Source: Akkermansiaceae bacterium UBA5689
GTDB lineage: Bacteria; Verrucomicrobiota; Verrucomicrobiia; Verrucomicrobiales; Akkermansiaceae
NCBI GenBank assembly: GCA_002420305.1
Contig: DIHT01000092.1
Span: 20,884-58,082, forward strand
DNA length: 37,199 bases
Direction: 5' to 3'
The notes beneath the pieces are model-generated. The model did not search any database, had not been told where the DNA came from, and saw only the letters and a program-made list of their open reading frames with translations. Of this stretch, positions 18,094 to 24,118 are shown in pieces; the first letter of the stretch is position 1, and every line of letters begins with the position of its first letter. The position numbers and the translations under genes were made by a program.

Positions 18094-18122
18094 GCTATAG
18101 AGGCGCTCCCCCCACGGATCAA
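18094..18122 (-). promoter_or_regulatory. Candidate sigma70 promoter for the nusA operon
   Basis: On the minus strand TTGATC (18122-18117) and TATAGC (18099-18094) are separated by exactly 17 bp. Predicted initiation is near 18087, giving an 84-base leader. It lies downstream of the DUF1080 gene stop, so the six-gene operon can be transcribed independently of that gene. Confidence 0.55.
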
Positions 18123-18213
18123 GAGAAAAACCGGCAGTCAGAGCACCGGTGAACTAACCTCTCCGCGGCTGAAAATCGGTGTTTCGACCCTCCGAGAAGC
18201 TTTCCGCCCCAAA

Positions 18214-18891
18214 TTACTCGGGCAGCTTTCGCCACCGTAGTCCCCTAAGTTCCGCAGTCGTCTGCCAAGTGGACAGCCCCAAAGGGGTGCACTTTTCAAT
18301 ATCTCCAAACCTCAAGCCCAGCTTCCTGCCCTTGGTAACAACATCGACAAGCTCCTTTTTGCCCACCCACGCTTTCAGGCTCTCCTTGCGAATTTCGAGG
18401 CGAATCTTATACCACTCCTGATCCTTGAACGCTTGGTAACTCCCGGTTTCATTTTCGGATGCGTCCATCCCATCCAGACTTGAAAAGCCTACTACCCCTC
18501 CCCCCCATCCACCACAGATGAAGGTCACGCAGGTTTTTGGGTCACGGACCGGCAAGGTCAGCCCGCAGAAAAAATCGACTCCCGAGGTCCGCCGGGCTTC
18601 CAACTCAAGCTCATAGGGAGCTTCCGGCAGATTCTTCCCGGTAAAAACAACTCCCGAAAGCTCTGCTCCCTCCTCTATTGTGAGGGTCCCCTCATTCCAC
18701 GTCGTGTCGCCTTCTCCTCCAAAATTCAACGCTTTCCAGGGCCCCATACCCTCCTTTGAGGGAGCTAGGGACACCCATTTTCTATCGGCCTCAGCATCCT
18801 TCGTCTCCACTTCCACTGTCTTTTGGTCTGCCCCCGACACCATGATTAATAAGAGAAACACCCCGGCCCCGTTTCTGATAGACTGTGTCAT
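18214..18891 (-). CDS. Secreted DUF1080-like (3-keto-disaccharide hydrolase domain) protein
   Basis: 225 aa with an N-terminal hydrophobic segment (GAGVFLLLIMVSG) consistent with a signal peptide. The rest resembles the concanavalin-like DUF1080 fold common in Planctomycetes and Verrucomicrobia: WKALNFGGEGDTTWNEGTL near the start, YELELEARR, VTFICGGWGGGVVG, QEWYKIRLEIRKESLKAWV, and a final strand (ELRGLRWRKLPE). Family members act on or bind sugars; no substrate can be read here. It occupies the place where rimP often precedes nusA. It is divergent from the HAD gene, 126 bp apart. Confidence 0.75.
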   Translation of the reverse strand: MTQSIRNGAGVFLLLIMVSGADQKTVEVETKDAEADRKWVSLAPSKEGMGPWKALNFGGEGDTTWNEGTLTIEEGAELSGVVFTGKNLPEAPYELELEARRTSGVDFFCGLTLPVRDPKTCVTFICGGWGGGVVGFSSLDGMDASENETGSYQAFKDQEWYKIRLEIRKESLKAWVGKKELVDVVTKGRKLGLRFGDIEKCTPLGLSTWQTTAELRGLRWRKLPE

Positions 18892-19017
18892 AGAACGACT
18901 ATTTACCGTTCACTTGATGACGACAAGCAAAGACACAGATGAATCCATGGCAGGCGTGACCACGACCACCTCTGAAGATAAAAGACAGCAGTCGGAGCAC
19001 TAATCCCAAGTTTAGTA

Positions 19018-19692
19018 ATGCTGATTCTCCTCGATTCCTCTTTCACCCTGATCAAGCCCTCTCAGCCTGTTGGTCTCGTATATGCACAATACCTCGAGGC
19101 AAGCACGAACCTTAGTGTCGACCCGGCCACGATTCAGGCAGCCTTTCGAAGCTCCTTCGCACGAGCACCATCCCCCACCTACGCTTACCAAAATTCTGGA
19201 CATCACACCGAGGTAAGTTGGTGGCGCTCACTAGTCCTTAAAATCTTTTCAGAAACCCTTGAGAAGAGCTCCCTGTCTGCGCCTGCTCTCGAGCTGGAAG
19301 CCTGTTTCGATTCCCTTTTTGACCATTACGCCCAACCAACCTCTTGGGTGCTCTATCCCGAGACCGTTTTTTTCCTCGAAGCGGCCTCCAAAATTGGAAC
19401 CATCGCAGTAGTCTCAAACTTCGACAACCGACTCGCACCGATCCTGGACGGCCTCGGAATTGGGTCCTTTTTCAAGGATGTGATAACGTCCGCTGACGCT
19501 CTGGCGCGTAAGCCTGAGCGGAAGATATTCGACTTTGCCCTCAAGAGACTAAACTTCCGAGCCGAGGAAACCTGTTTCTGCGGCGATTCCTACGAGGCCG
19601 ACTATCTCGGGGCCTCTGCTGCAGGCATCCGCTCTTTTCACCTCACGCGTCCCACTAACACCTTGGTCGACTTCCTTGAATTCTGCCGTTGA
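19018..19692 (+). CDS. HAD-superfamily hydrolase-like protein with altered motif I
   Basis: 224 aa, ATG start. The HAD fold is recognisable from motif II VVSNFD (Ser), motif III KPERKIFDFAL (Lys) and motif IV CGDSYEADYLGA (GDxxxxD), with a helical cap between about 15 and 105. Motif I reads LLLDSSFTL, so the second Asp of the DxDGT phosphatase motif is Ser. Haloacid dehalogenases and phosphonatases also lack this second Asp, so a simple phosphatase role is doubtful. The substrate is unknown. It is convergent with the MerR-type gene, with 258 bp between their stops. Confidence 0.8.
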   Translation: MLILLDSSFTLIKPSQPVGLVYAQYLEASTNLSVDPATIQAAFRSSFARAPSPTYAYQNSGHHTEVSWWRSLVLKIFSETLEKSSLSAPALELEACFDSLFDHYAQPTSWVLYPETVFFLEAASKIGTIAVVSNFDNRLAPILDGLGIGSFFKDVITSADALARKPERKIFDFALKRLNFRAEETCFCGDSYEADYLGASAAGIRSFHLTRPTNTLVDFLEFCR

Positions 19693-19950
19693 TCAGGAGC
19701 TTCAACGAAGGGGATCGGTAATGTCTAGACACAGTCGAGCAACTAGCCGAAGTCGAGAATTTGGGGTGCTGACGATGGCAGCGGGCCCCACCGCCGCCAC
19801 CGTCTGAAAAGGCAACCCGCAAAACCCAATGTGCGAAGCTACCCAGAGAGAGAAAAACGCAAAAGCATCGGACTCCACACATAATTCCAGTGACAGCGGC
19901 GTCACATCCAACTGCTAACATACCTGTGGAGCAACAAAAGCCGCTGCACC
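19693..19950. other. Convergent intergenic region
   Basis: 258 bp between the stops of the HAD and MerR-type genes. Open minus-strand frames (19655-19921 and 19702-19911) show no family features and overlap each other. A small GTGAC/GTCAC hairpin is present, without a T-run. I see no supported gene. Confidence 0.5.
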
Positions 19951-20916
19951 CTAATCCAGCTCAATACCCTCGACCCTGACAAGATGCTGCAAAGCGTCCT
20001 CCATCGTTCGCCTCACGTTTGCAGTAGCCCTGTGCAGAAAGGCGTGTAGCGCCGCATCCTGCGGATTCCGATCCTCACATTCGCTGCTGTATTTTTCAAA
20101 CGCTGCGAGACCCTGAAGGAGGCCCGCAAGATGCTGCGGACACTCGCAGTCTACTGACGTGGAAATACGGGCAAACTTCAACAGTTGATCCGTCGTGTAG
20201 ATCCGCTCCGGTATGTCCTCCGGCACGACAGGAGGATTCTCTGAGGTGGGAAAAAGCGATCCAAGTTGCACCAAGACCTCTCGTCTGATTTGACGACTTT
20301 CCAATGGCGCCGAAAGCAGTTTGAGCCCGGGAATAGCTCTGGCGAGAGCGGTCGCAGTTTTCGAAGAGCTGAAGCGATACAGAAGAATAGTTCGCGCTGC
20401 TCTGGTGCGGTTCACCACTTCCCTTACGGACGCCACGGTTTCTGGGTGAAGGGTTTCAGCCTCGATAAAAAGAAGATCGGCTGTCGGAGGCGTCTCTTGC
20501 TGAATTAATGCCGTGATGGTGTCAAACCGACCTACGATCTTTGAATCGAGCCCCTCATCACCTGAGAGAAGAGTGGCGGCTGCTTTACCTGCAATGAGCA
20601 CCCGGCCCCGGCGCGAGGGGCTTACCGAATCACCCGAGACCATCGCGCCAGCCTGCTCATCCTCCGCGAGCTGCTTCTGGAGCTGGGGAAGTTCGAGGTT
20701 GGCGATATTGCGGATGGAATGCCCCCTCTCGGTGAGTGATCGCAGCAAACCCAGCCGCGTCACATCCTCCCCGCTGTAGAGCCTGCGGTTTGTTTCAGTC
20801 CGTCCGGGCTTCACCGCCCCATAGCGCTTTTCCCAGATCCGTATCGTGGGCGCGGCGAGTCCAGTTCTCTTCACGACTGCTCCAATCCCGTAAACCCCTT
20901 GATTTGAGTCCTTCAT
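19951..20916 (-). CDS. MerR-type regulator with Rossmann-like and CECPxH C-terminal regions
   Basis: 321 aa. Residues 1-75 form a MerR winged helix (YGIGAVVKRTGLAAPTIRIWEKRYG, NRRLYSGEDVTRLGLLR, GHSIRNIANL), close to the DNA-binding part of LitR/CarH regulators. Residues ~104-220 look like an alternating alpha/beta domain (GRVLIAGKAA, ADLLFIEAE, ARTILLYRF, GLKLLSAPL). They lack the DxHxxG cobalamin motif, so B12 binding is not supported. The C-terminal helical region contains CECPQHL (Cys257, Cys259, His262) and Cys280, possibly a metal or redox site. It faces the DUF2071-SDR-FAS1 set across a 369-bp region. The start is the only in-frame ATG after a stop. It overlaps a four-codon ORF that has a far better ribosome-binding site. 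Confidence 0.85.
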   Translation of the reverse strand: MKDSNQGVYGIGAVVKRTGLAAPTIRIWEKRYGAVKPGRTETNRRLYSGEDVTRLGLLRSLTERGHSIRNIANLELPQLQKQLAEDEQAGAMVSGDSVSPSRRGRVLIAGKAAATLLSGDEGLDSKIVGRFDTITALIQQETPPTADLLFIEAETLHPETVASVREVVNRTRAARTILLYRFSSSKTATALARAIPGLKLLSAPLESRQIRREVLVQLGSLFPTSENPPVVPEDIPERIYTTDQLLKFARISTSVDCECPQHLAGLLQGLAAFEKYSSECEDRNPQDAALHAFLHRATANVRRTMEDALQHLVRVEGIELD

Positions 20917-20927
20917 AACGAGCCCAT
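20913..20927 (-). other. Four-codon upstream ORF (MGSL) coupled to the MerR-type gene
   Basis: On the minus strand AGGAGG (20940-20935) sits 7 bases before ATG 20927, an ideal spacing. The frame reads ATG GGC TCG TTA TGA, and its stop shares ATGA with the regulator start at 20916. For the regulator's own ATG the same AGGAGG is 18 bases away, which is too far. The layout suggests translation of the regulator by re-initiation after the tiny ORF. Confidence 0.5.
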
Positions 20928-21007
20928 CTTAGCTCCTCCTCTACAAATGTAAACAAAAAATGAACGAGCCCGGCGAATTGTGAGCTTGATAGGAATTTGT
21001 GTTGCCA

Positions 21008-21060
21008 GTGTGTTGATTCTGATTACTTTTTGAGTAAGTTAAGTCGCAATCAACATACAC
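21008..21060. repeat. Nested inverted repeats in the divergent MerR/DUF2071 region
   Basis: TGTTGATT (21011-21018) and AATCAACA (21048-21055) are perfect inverted repeats; GTG and CAC extend the pairing across a TA bulge. Inside lies a second stem, TTACT/AGTAA (21023-21037). A TACA-AA-TGTA palindrome lies nearer the regulator at about 20942-20951. These could be operator sites of the regulator or a leader RNA structure. A weak promoter-like pair (TTGATT, 17 bp) also falls here. Confidence 0.4.
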
Positions 21061-21062
21061 AA

Positions 21063-21260
21063 ATGAGCAACGCAATCTGTATTAGTTCACACAATCCTCT
21101 CGTAGGGCGGTCAACTCTCACCGACACTGGGGGGAAAACCTCTGAGCAGGCAGCCTACCTGAATCTTTTGAGTGCCGTCTTTCAGAGGCCCACTTCCCGT
21201 AGTTCTACCACTGACCCCCTCCAGAAAGGCTCTGCGGAGTCACCTTCTCTGCCTTCCTGA
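21063..21260 (+). CDS. Small hypothetical protein
   Basis: 65 aa from ATG 21063 (MSNAICISSHNPLVG to SAESPSLPS), not recognised. It is polar and Ser/Thr/Pro-rich, with one short possible helix (EQAAYLNLLSAVFQR). It has no signal peptide, cysteine pattern or ribosome-binding site. Its stop is 25 bp before the DUF2071 gene, so it could be the first gene of that set or simply an untranslated leader. An open-frame extension to 20997 exists but would run through the inverted repeats. Weakly supported. Confidence 0.3.
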   Translation: MSNAICISSHNPLVGRSTLTDTGGKTSEQAAYLNLLSAVFQRPTSRSSTTDPLQKGSAESPSLPS

Positions 21261-21285
21261 ACCTCGGTCGCTCCCAAGGTGAGGC

Positions 21286-22119
21286 ATGTGTGCCTCCCCA
21301 CACGACTACTTTCGGATCTCCGTGAACGTTATCGCAGACCCAGACACCTCCAAGACCCAAGCGGCCGCCCGGGAGAATTTCCGGAAGCCGGCTCCAAAGG
21401 ACCGTCTTGCTGCGAGAGAGCGGCCAGGGAAATGGGCGGTGATGCGCCAAGAGTGGAGAAATCTACTCTTTCTTCACTGGGAAGCGCCCGCTGACCAACT
21501 GCAAGCTCTCCTTCCACCCGGTCTTAAGGTCGACACCCACGACGGGAGAGCGTGGATCGGTATCGTCCCGTTTTTCATGAAAGGCGTCCGGCCCGCATTT
21601 CTACCAAGCGTGCCGGGTCTTTCTAACTTTCTCGAGCTGAACGTTAGGACCTATGTCTACGATGCAAGTGGTACACCCGGAGTGTGGTTTTTCTCTCTAG
21701 ACGCCAACCATGGCGTCGCGTGCTCCCTTGGCCGCAGGCTTTTCAACTTGAACTACCGGAATGCCAGAATTCAGGCCCGCGAGGGCAACTGGACTGATTT
21801 CCGGGCACACCGGAAAGGCTCCTCGGAAGGTGCCACATTCTGCTACCGGAGAACAGGCTCGGGCCAAGGTGCCCAGCCCGGGAGCCTCGATTTCTTCCTG
21901 ACTGAGAGATACGCGCTATACTCTAGCTCCGAACACGGGTCTCAACTGTGGCGAGGAAGGGTCCATCACAAACCCTACCAACTGCATGACGCAGAGATTG
22001 AGAGTTATTCCAGCATTCCCATCATTTGGAACCGGCAGAGCCCAGTATGCGGGCCTCCTCAGCATCAGTGTGCCTCCCCCGGTGTTGAGGTGGAAATCTT
22101 CTCCTTGCAGAGGGTCTAA
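21286..22119 (+). CDS. DUF2071 (YqjF-like) protein
   Basis: 277 aa. From about residue 52 it matches the DUF2071/YqjF pattern: MRQEWRNLLFLHWEAP, LLPPGLKVDTHDGRAWIGIVPFFMKGVRP, NFLELNVRTYVYD, GVWFFSLDAN and the end SPGVEVEIFSLQRV. The first ~45 residues are polar and not conserved to my knowledge; the ATG at 21286 has an AAGGTGAGG sequence upstream, but an internal start near MRQEW is possible. Biochemical function is unknown. It is followed by the SDR gene 32 bp later, so both are probably co-transcribed. Confidence 0.85.
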   Translation: MCASPHDYFRISVNVIADPDTSKTQAAARENFRKPAPKDRLAARERPGKWAVMRQEWRNLLFLHWEAPADQLQALLPPGLKVDTHDGRAWIGIVPFFMKGVRPAFLPSVPGLSNFLELNVRTYVYDASGTPGVWFFSLDANHGVACSLGRRLFNLNYRNARIQAREGNWTDFRAHRKGSSEGATFCYRRTGSGQGAQPGSLDFFLTERYALYSSSEHGSQLWRGRVHHKPYQLHDAEIESYSSIPIIWNRQSPVCGPPQHQCASPGVEVEIFSLQRV

Positions 22120-22151
22120 CTCGTCACCTCTTCCCACACAGAATCTTACCG

Positions 22152-22853
22152 ATGACAAAAAATATACTGATCGCTGGAGGGACCTCCGGAATAGGAGCCG
22201 AGACCCTCGCATTGCTTAGGGAAGACGGCCACGAGGTCTATTGCGCATGTCGGTCTCCCGAAAAACTCCCTGAGGATCCTCATGTTCATGGCATGGCATT
22301 TGACGCCGCCGACCCATCCAAGACCCCCGCTCTTCCGGAGACCCTCGATGGGTTCGTCTATTTTCCTGGTACAATCACTCTGAAGCCTCTCGGCAGATTA
22401 ACTGCCGACGACTTTCTTCATGACTTGCAGGTAAATTTTCTTGGAGCAGTCGGCCTCCTCCAGAGGGCTCTTCCGTCCCTTCTCAAGGGCACGGATGCTG
22501 CCGCAGTTTTCTTCTCGACCGTTGCGGTACGGACCGGCCTGCCTTTTCACGCAAGCATCTCGGCAGCAAAGGGTGCAGTAGAGGGTCTTACGCGGTCCCT
22601 CGCCGCGGAGCTGGCGCCTCGGATCCGAGTGAATTGCATCGCTCCCTCACTCACTGACACAACGCTCGCAGCTTCCCTGGTGAGCAGCGATGAGAAGAGG
22701 GCTAGCTCTGCCAAGAGGCATCCCCTGAATCGGATCGGGGATCCAAAGGAGATTGCAGGGCTGGTGCAATTTCTTCTCGGGACCCAATCCCTCTTCATGA
22801 CCGGAAACATCATCAAGGCGGATGGAGGGCTTTCCTCCGTAAAACTATTTTAA
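22152..22853 (+). CDS. SDR-family protein lacking the catalytic Tyr
   Basis: 233 aa Rossmann-fold short-chain dehydrogenase/reductase-like protein. The cofactor motif GGTSGIG (9-15) is intact and Asn95 (VNFLGA) fits the usual Asn. The YxxxK pair reads I136-S-A-A-K140, so Lys is kept and Tyr is Ile; Ser122 (FFSTVA) is present. The C-terminus has the typical RVNCIAPSLTDT and TGNIIKADGG. It may bind NAD(P) without normal dehydrogenase activity, or use another acid. I recall a subgroup of bacterial SDRs with the same HASIxAAKGAVEGL block. It lies 32 bp after the DUF2071 gene and 100 bp before fasciclin. Confidence 0.9.
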   Translation: MTKNILIAGGTSGIGAETLALLREDGHEVYCACRSPEKLPEDPHVHGMAFDAADPSKTPALPETLDGFVYFPGTITLKPLGRLTADDFLHDLQVNFLGAVGLLQRALPSLLKGTDAAAVFFSTVAVRTGLPFHASISAAKGAVEGLTRSLAAELAPRIRVNCIAPSLTDTTLAASLVSSDEKRASSAKRHPLNRIGDPKEIAGLVQFLLGTQSLFMTGNIIKADGGLSSVKLF

Positions 22854-22860
22854 ACAACAG

Positions 22861-22895
22861 AGGCGCGGAGGAGACAACTCCCGCGCTTCGCGCCT
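22861..22895 (+). repeat. GC-rich hairpin between SDR and fasciclin genes
   Basis: AGGCGCG at 22861-22867 can pair with CGCGCCT at 22889-22895; alternatively GCGCGG-GAG pairs with CTCCCGCGC inside. There is no T-run after it, so it is either a weak terminator of the SDR transcript or a leader structure of the fasciclin mRNA. Confidence 0.4.
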
Positions 22896-22953
22896 ACAGA
22901 TCTCCTGAAGTTAACACAAAAACCAACATAGAATCCCACAACAAAACACACAT

Positions 22954-23712
22954 ATGAAACTAGTAACAACATCACTAATCGGAATGCTCGCTTTCGCTTC
23001 ACTCGCATCTGCAGAGAAGAAAGAGAAAATGGACATCGTAGATACGGCCGTAGCGGCCGGATCCTTCAACACCCTCGCAGCAGCCCTTAAGGCCGGCGGC
23101 CTAGTCGACGCTCTCAAAGGAGACGGTCCTTTTACTGTCTTTGCCCCAACCGACGAAGCATTCGCAAAGTTGCCCAAAGGCACGGTGGAAACACTCCTGA
23201 AGCCAGAGAACAAGGACAAGCTTGTGGACATTCTCACCTATCATGTCATCAGCGGCAGGGTTGCGTCCAAGAAGGCTGTCAAGCTTGATACCGCCAAAGC
23301 GCTGAACAAAAAGTCAATCAGTTTAGAGGTCAAGGATGGGTCTCTCTACCTGAACTCTTCAAAGGTCGTGAAGGCCGACATTAAGTGTTCAAACGGTATT
23401 ATCCACGTGATCGATTCCGTCCTGATCCCTTCTGCGGGTGAAAAGACAGGCAAGAACGTGACCGAAGACCTTATGGTTGCTGCCATCGAAAAAGGTGTGA
23501 AGCTGTTCAATCACGGGCAACACGGAGCCTGTGCTGATGTCTACGAGGTGGCTGCTCTCGCAGGACTGAAGATGGACAGCAAAGAGCTTAGCTCCGACAC
23601 GAAGGCCGTTCTGATGACCGCTCTGAAGGCGAGCCAGAACAGTCAGTGCGACACCACCCGTGCTTGGACCATGCGCAGAGCTCTGGATCGCGTCATGGCA
23701 TCCACTAAGTAA
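22954..23712 (+). CDS. Secreted fasciclin (FAS1) domain protein with C-terminal helical module
   Basis: 252 aa. A clear signal peptide ends at ASLASA (residue 20). A single FAS1 domain spans about 27-160 with FNTLAAALKAGGLVDALKGDGPFTVFAPTDEAFAKLP in its first half, then LTYHVISG and NGIIHVIDSVLIP. A further ~85 residues (about 168-252) are helical with two cysteines (Cys193, Cys232) that could form a disulfide. The FAS1 domain is an adhesion or ligand-binding fold, expected here in the periplasm or outside. A strong terminator follows. No clear ribosome-binding site precedes the ATG. Confidence 0.93.
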   Translation: MKLVTTSLIGMLAFASLASAEKKEKMDIVDTAVAAGSFNTLAAALKAGGLVDALKGDGPFTVFAPTDEAFAKLPKGTVETLLKPENKDKLVDILTYHVISGRVASKKAVKLDTAKALNKKSISLEVKDGSLYLNSSKVVKADIKCSNGIIHVIDSVLIPSAGEKTGKNVTEDLMVAAIEKGVKLFNHGQHGACADVYEVAALAGLKMDSKELSSDTKAVLMTALKASQNSQCDTTRAWTMRRALDRVMASTK

Positions 23713-23734
23713 AACGAGGTAAATCCTCATTGAG

Positions 23735-23780
23735 GAGGCGGCGTTGCAACACCTGTGCAACGCTGCCCCTCATTTTTTTT
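23735..23780 (+). terminator. Intrinsic terminator after the fasciclin gene
   Basis: GCGTTGCA and TGCAACGC form an 8-bp core stem with a 7-base loop (ACACCTG). An outer GAGG/CCTC pair extends it across a small internal loop, and a run of eight T follows (23773-23780). It ends the plus-strand set 22 bp past the fasciclin stop. Confidence 0.88.
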
Positions 23781-23923
23781 GGGGAAGCGACGATCTTCAC
23801 CCCTAACCAGAAACCTGCTGGTTTTGTTTCCAGAAGCGCGACCCGGAGGCGCGAAGAAGTTTCGCGGCCTCAACTTAGGTGCCGATCGCGGTGTAGATCA
23901 CCCCTCGGACTAAGGCGGAGAAG

Positions 23924-23996
23924 TACGGAGACTGGGACTCGAACCCAGGACCAATTGGTTAAAAGCCAACTGCTCTACCAACTGAGCTATCTCCGC
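23924..23996 (-). tRNA. tRNA-Lys (anticodon UUU)
   Basis: 73 bases on the minus strand. The acceptor stem is GCGGAGA/TCTCCGT (first pair G-U), D-arm GCTC-AGTTGGTAGA-GC, anticodon stem GTTGG/CCAAT with loop CTTTTAA (anticodon TTT), T-arm CTGGG-TTCGAGT-CCCAG, and discriminator A. CCA is not encoded, so it must be added after transcription. The variable region is short, as expected for class I tRNA. Confidence 0.96.
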
Positions 23997-24022
23997 TTTC
24001 TTTACCCGCTTGGGAGGCGCGG

Positions 24023-24051
24023 AAAATGGGGTTCTTCCGGGCCTGTGACAA
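24023..24051 (-). promoter_or_regulatory. Possible promoter for tRNA-Lys
   Basis: On the minus strand TTGTCA (24051-24046) and CATTTT (24028-24023) are 17 bp apart, about 30 bases ahead of the tRNA 5' end. The bases after the -10 are GC-rich (CCGCGCC), as at many stable-RNA promoters. The -10 is poor. Confidence 0.35.
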
Positions 24052-24118
24052 GGGAATTTTTATCCGGAGGCGAGGATTCCAGCGTGGATCGCTCCAACCC
24101 ACCCTCCAGCATGGCCCC

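Larger units (their letters stand above)
23781..24118. other. Intergenic region around tRNA-Lys
   Basis: Apart from the tRNA and its promoter candidate, this stretch shows only small hairpins (AAACC/GGTTT near 23812-23825; CGCGAA/TTCGCG near 23850-23866). No protein gene is supported; the plus-strand open frames here run antisense into the tRNA and the DUF1015 gene. Confidence 0.55.

Noticed and set aside
17389..18240. 283-codon plus-strand open frame
   Set aside because: Antisense to nusA and to its promoter and leader; no recognisable domain.
19655..19921. Minus-strand 88-codon frame with hydrophobic start
   Set aside because: It overlaps the HAD gene end, has no ribosome-binding site, and a competing frame covers the same bases; no family pattern.
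20300..20630. Cobalamin-binding domain in the MerR-type regulator
   Set aside because: The alpha/beta region lacks the DxHxxG motif, and no W-x9-EH helix-bundle signature was found, so B12 photosensing is not supported.
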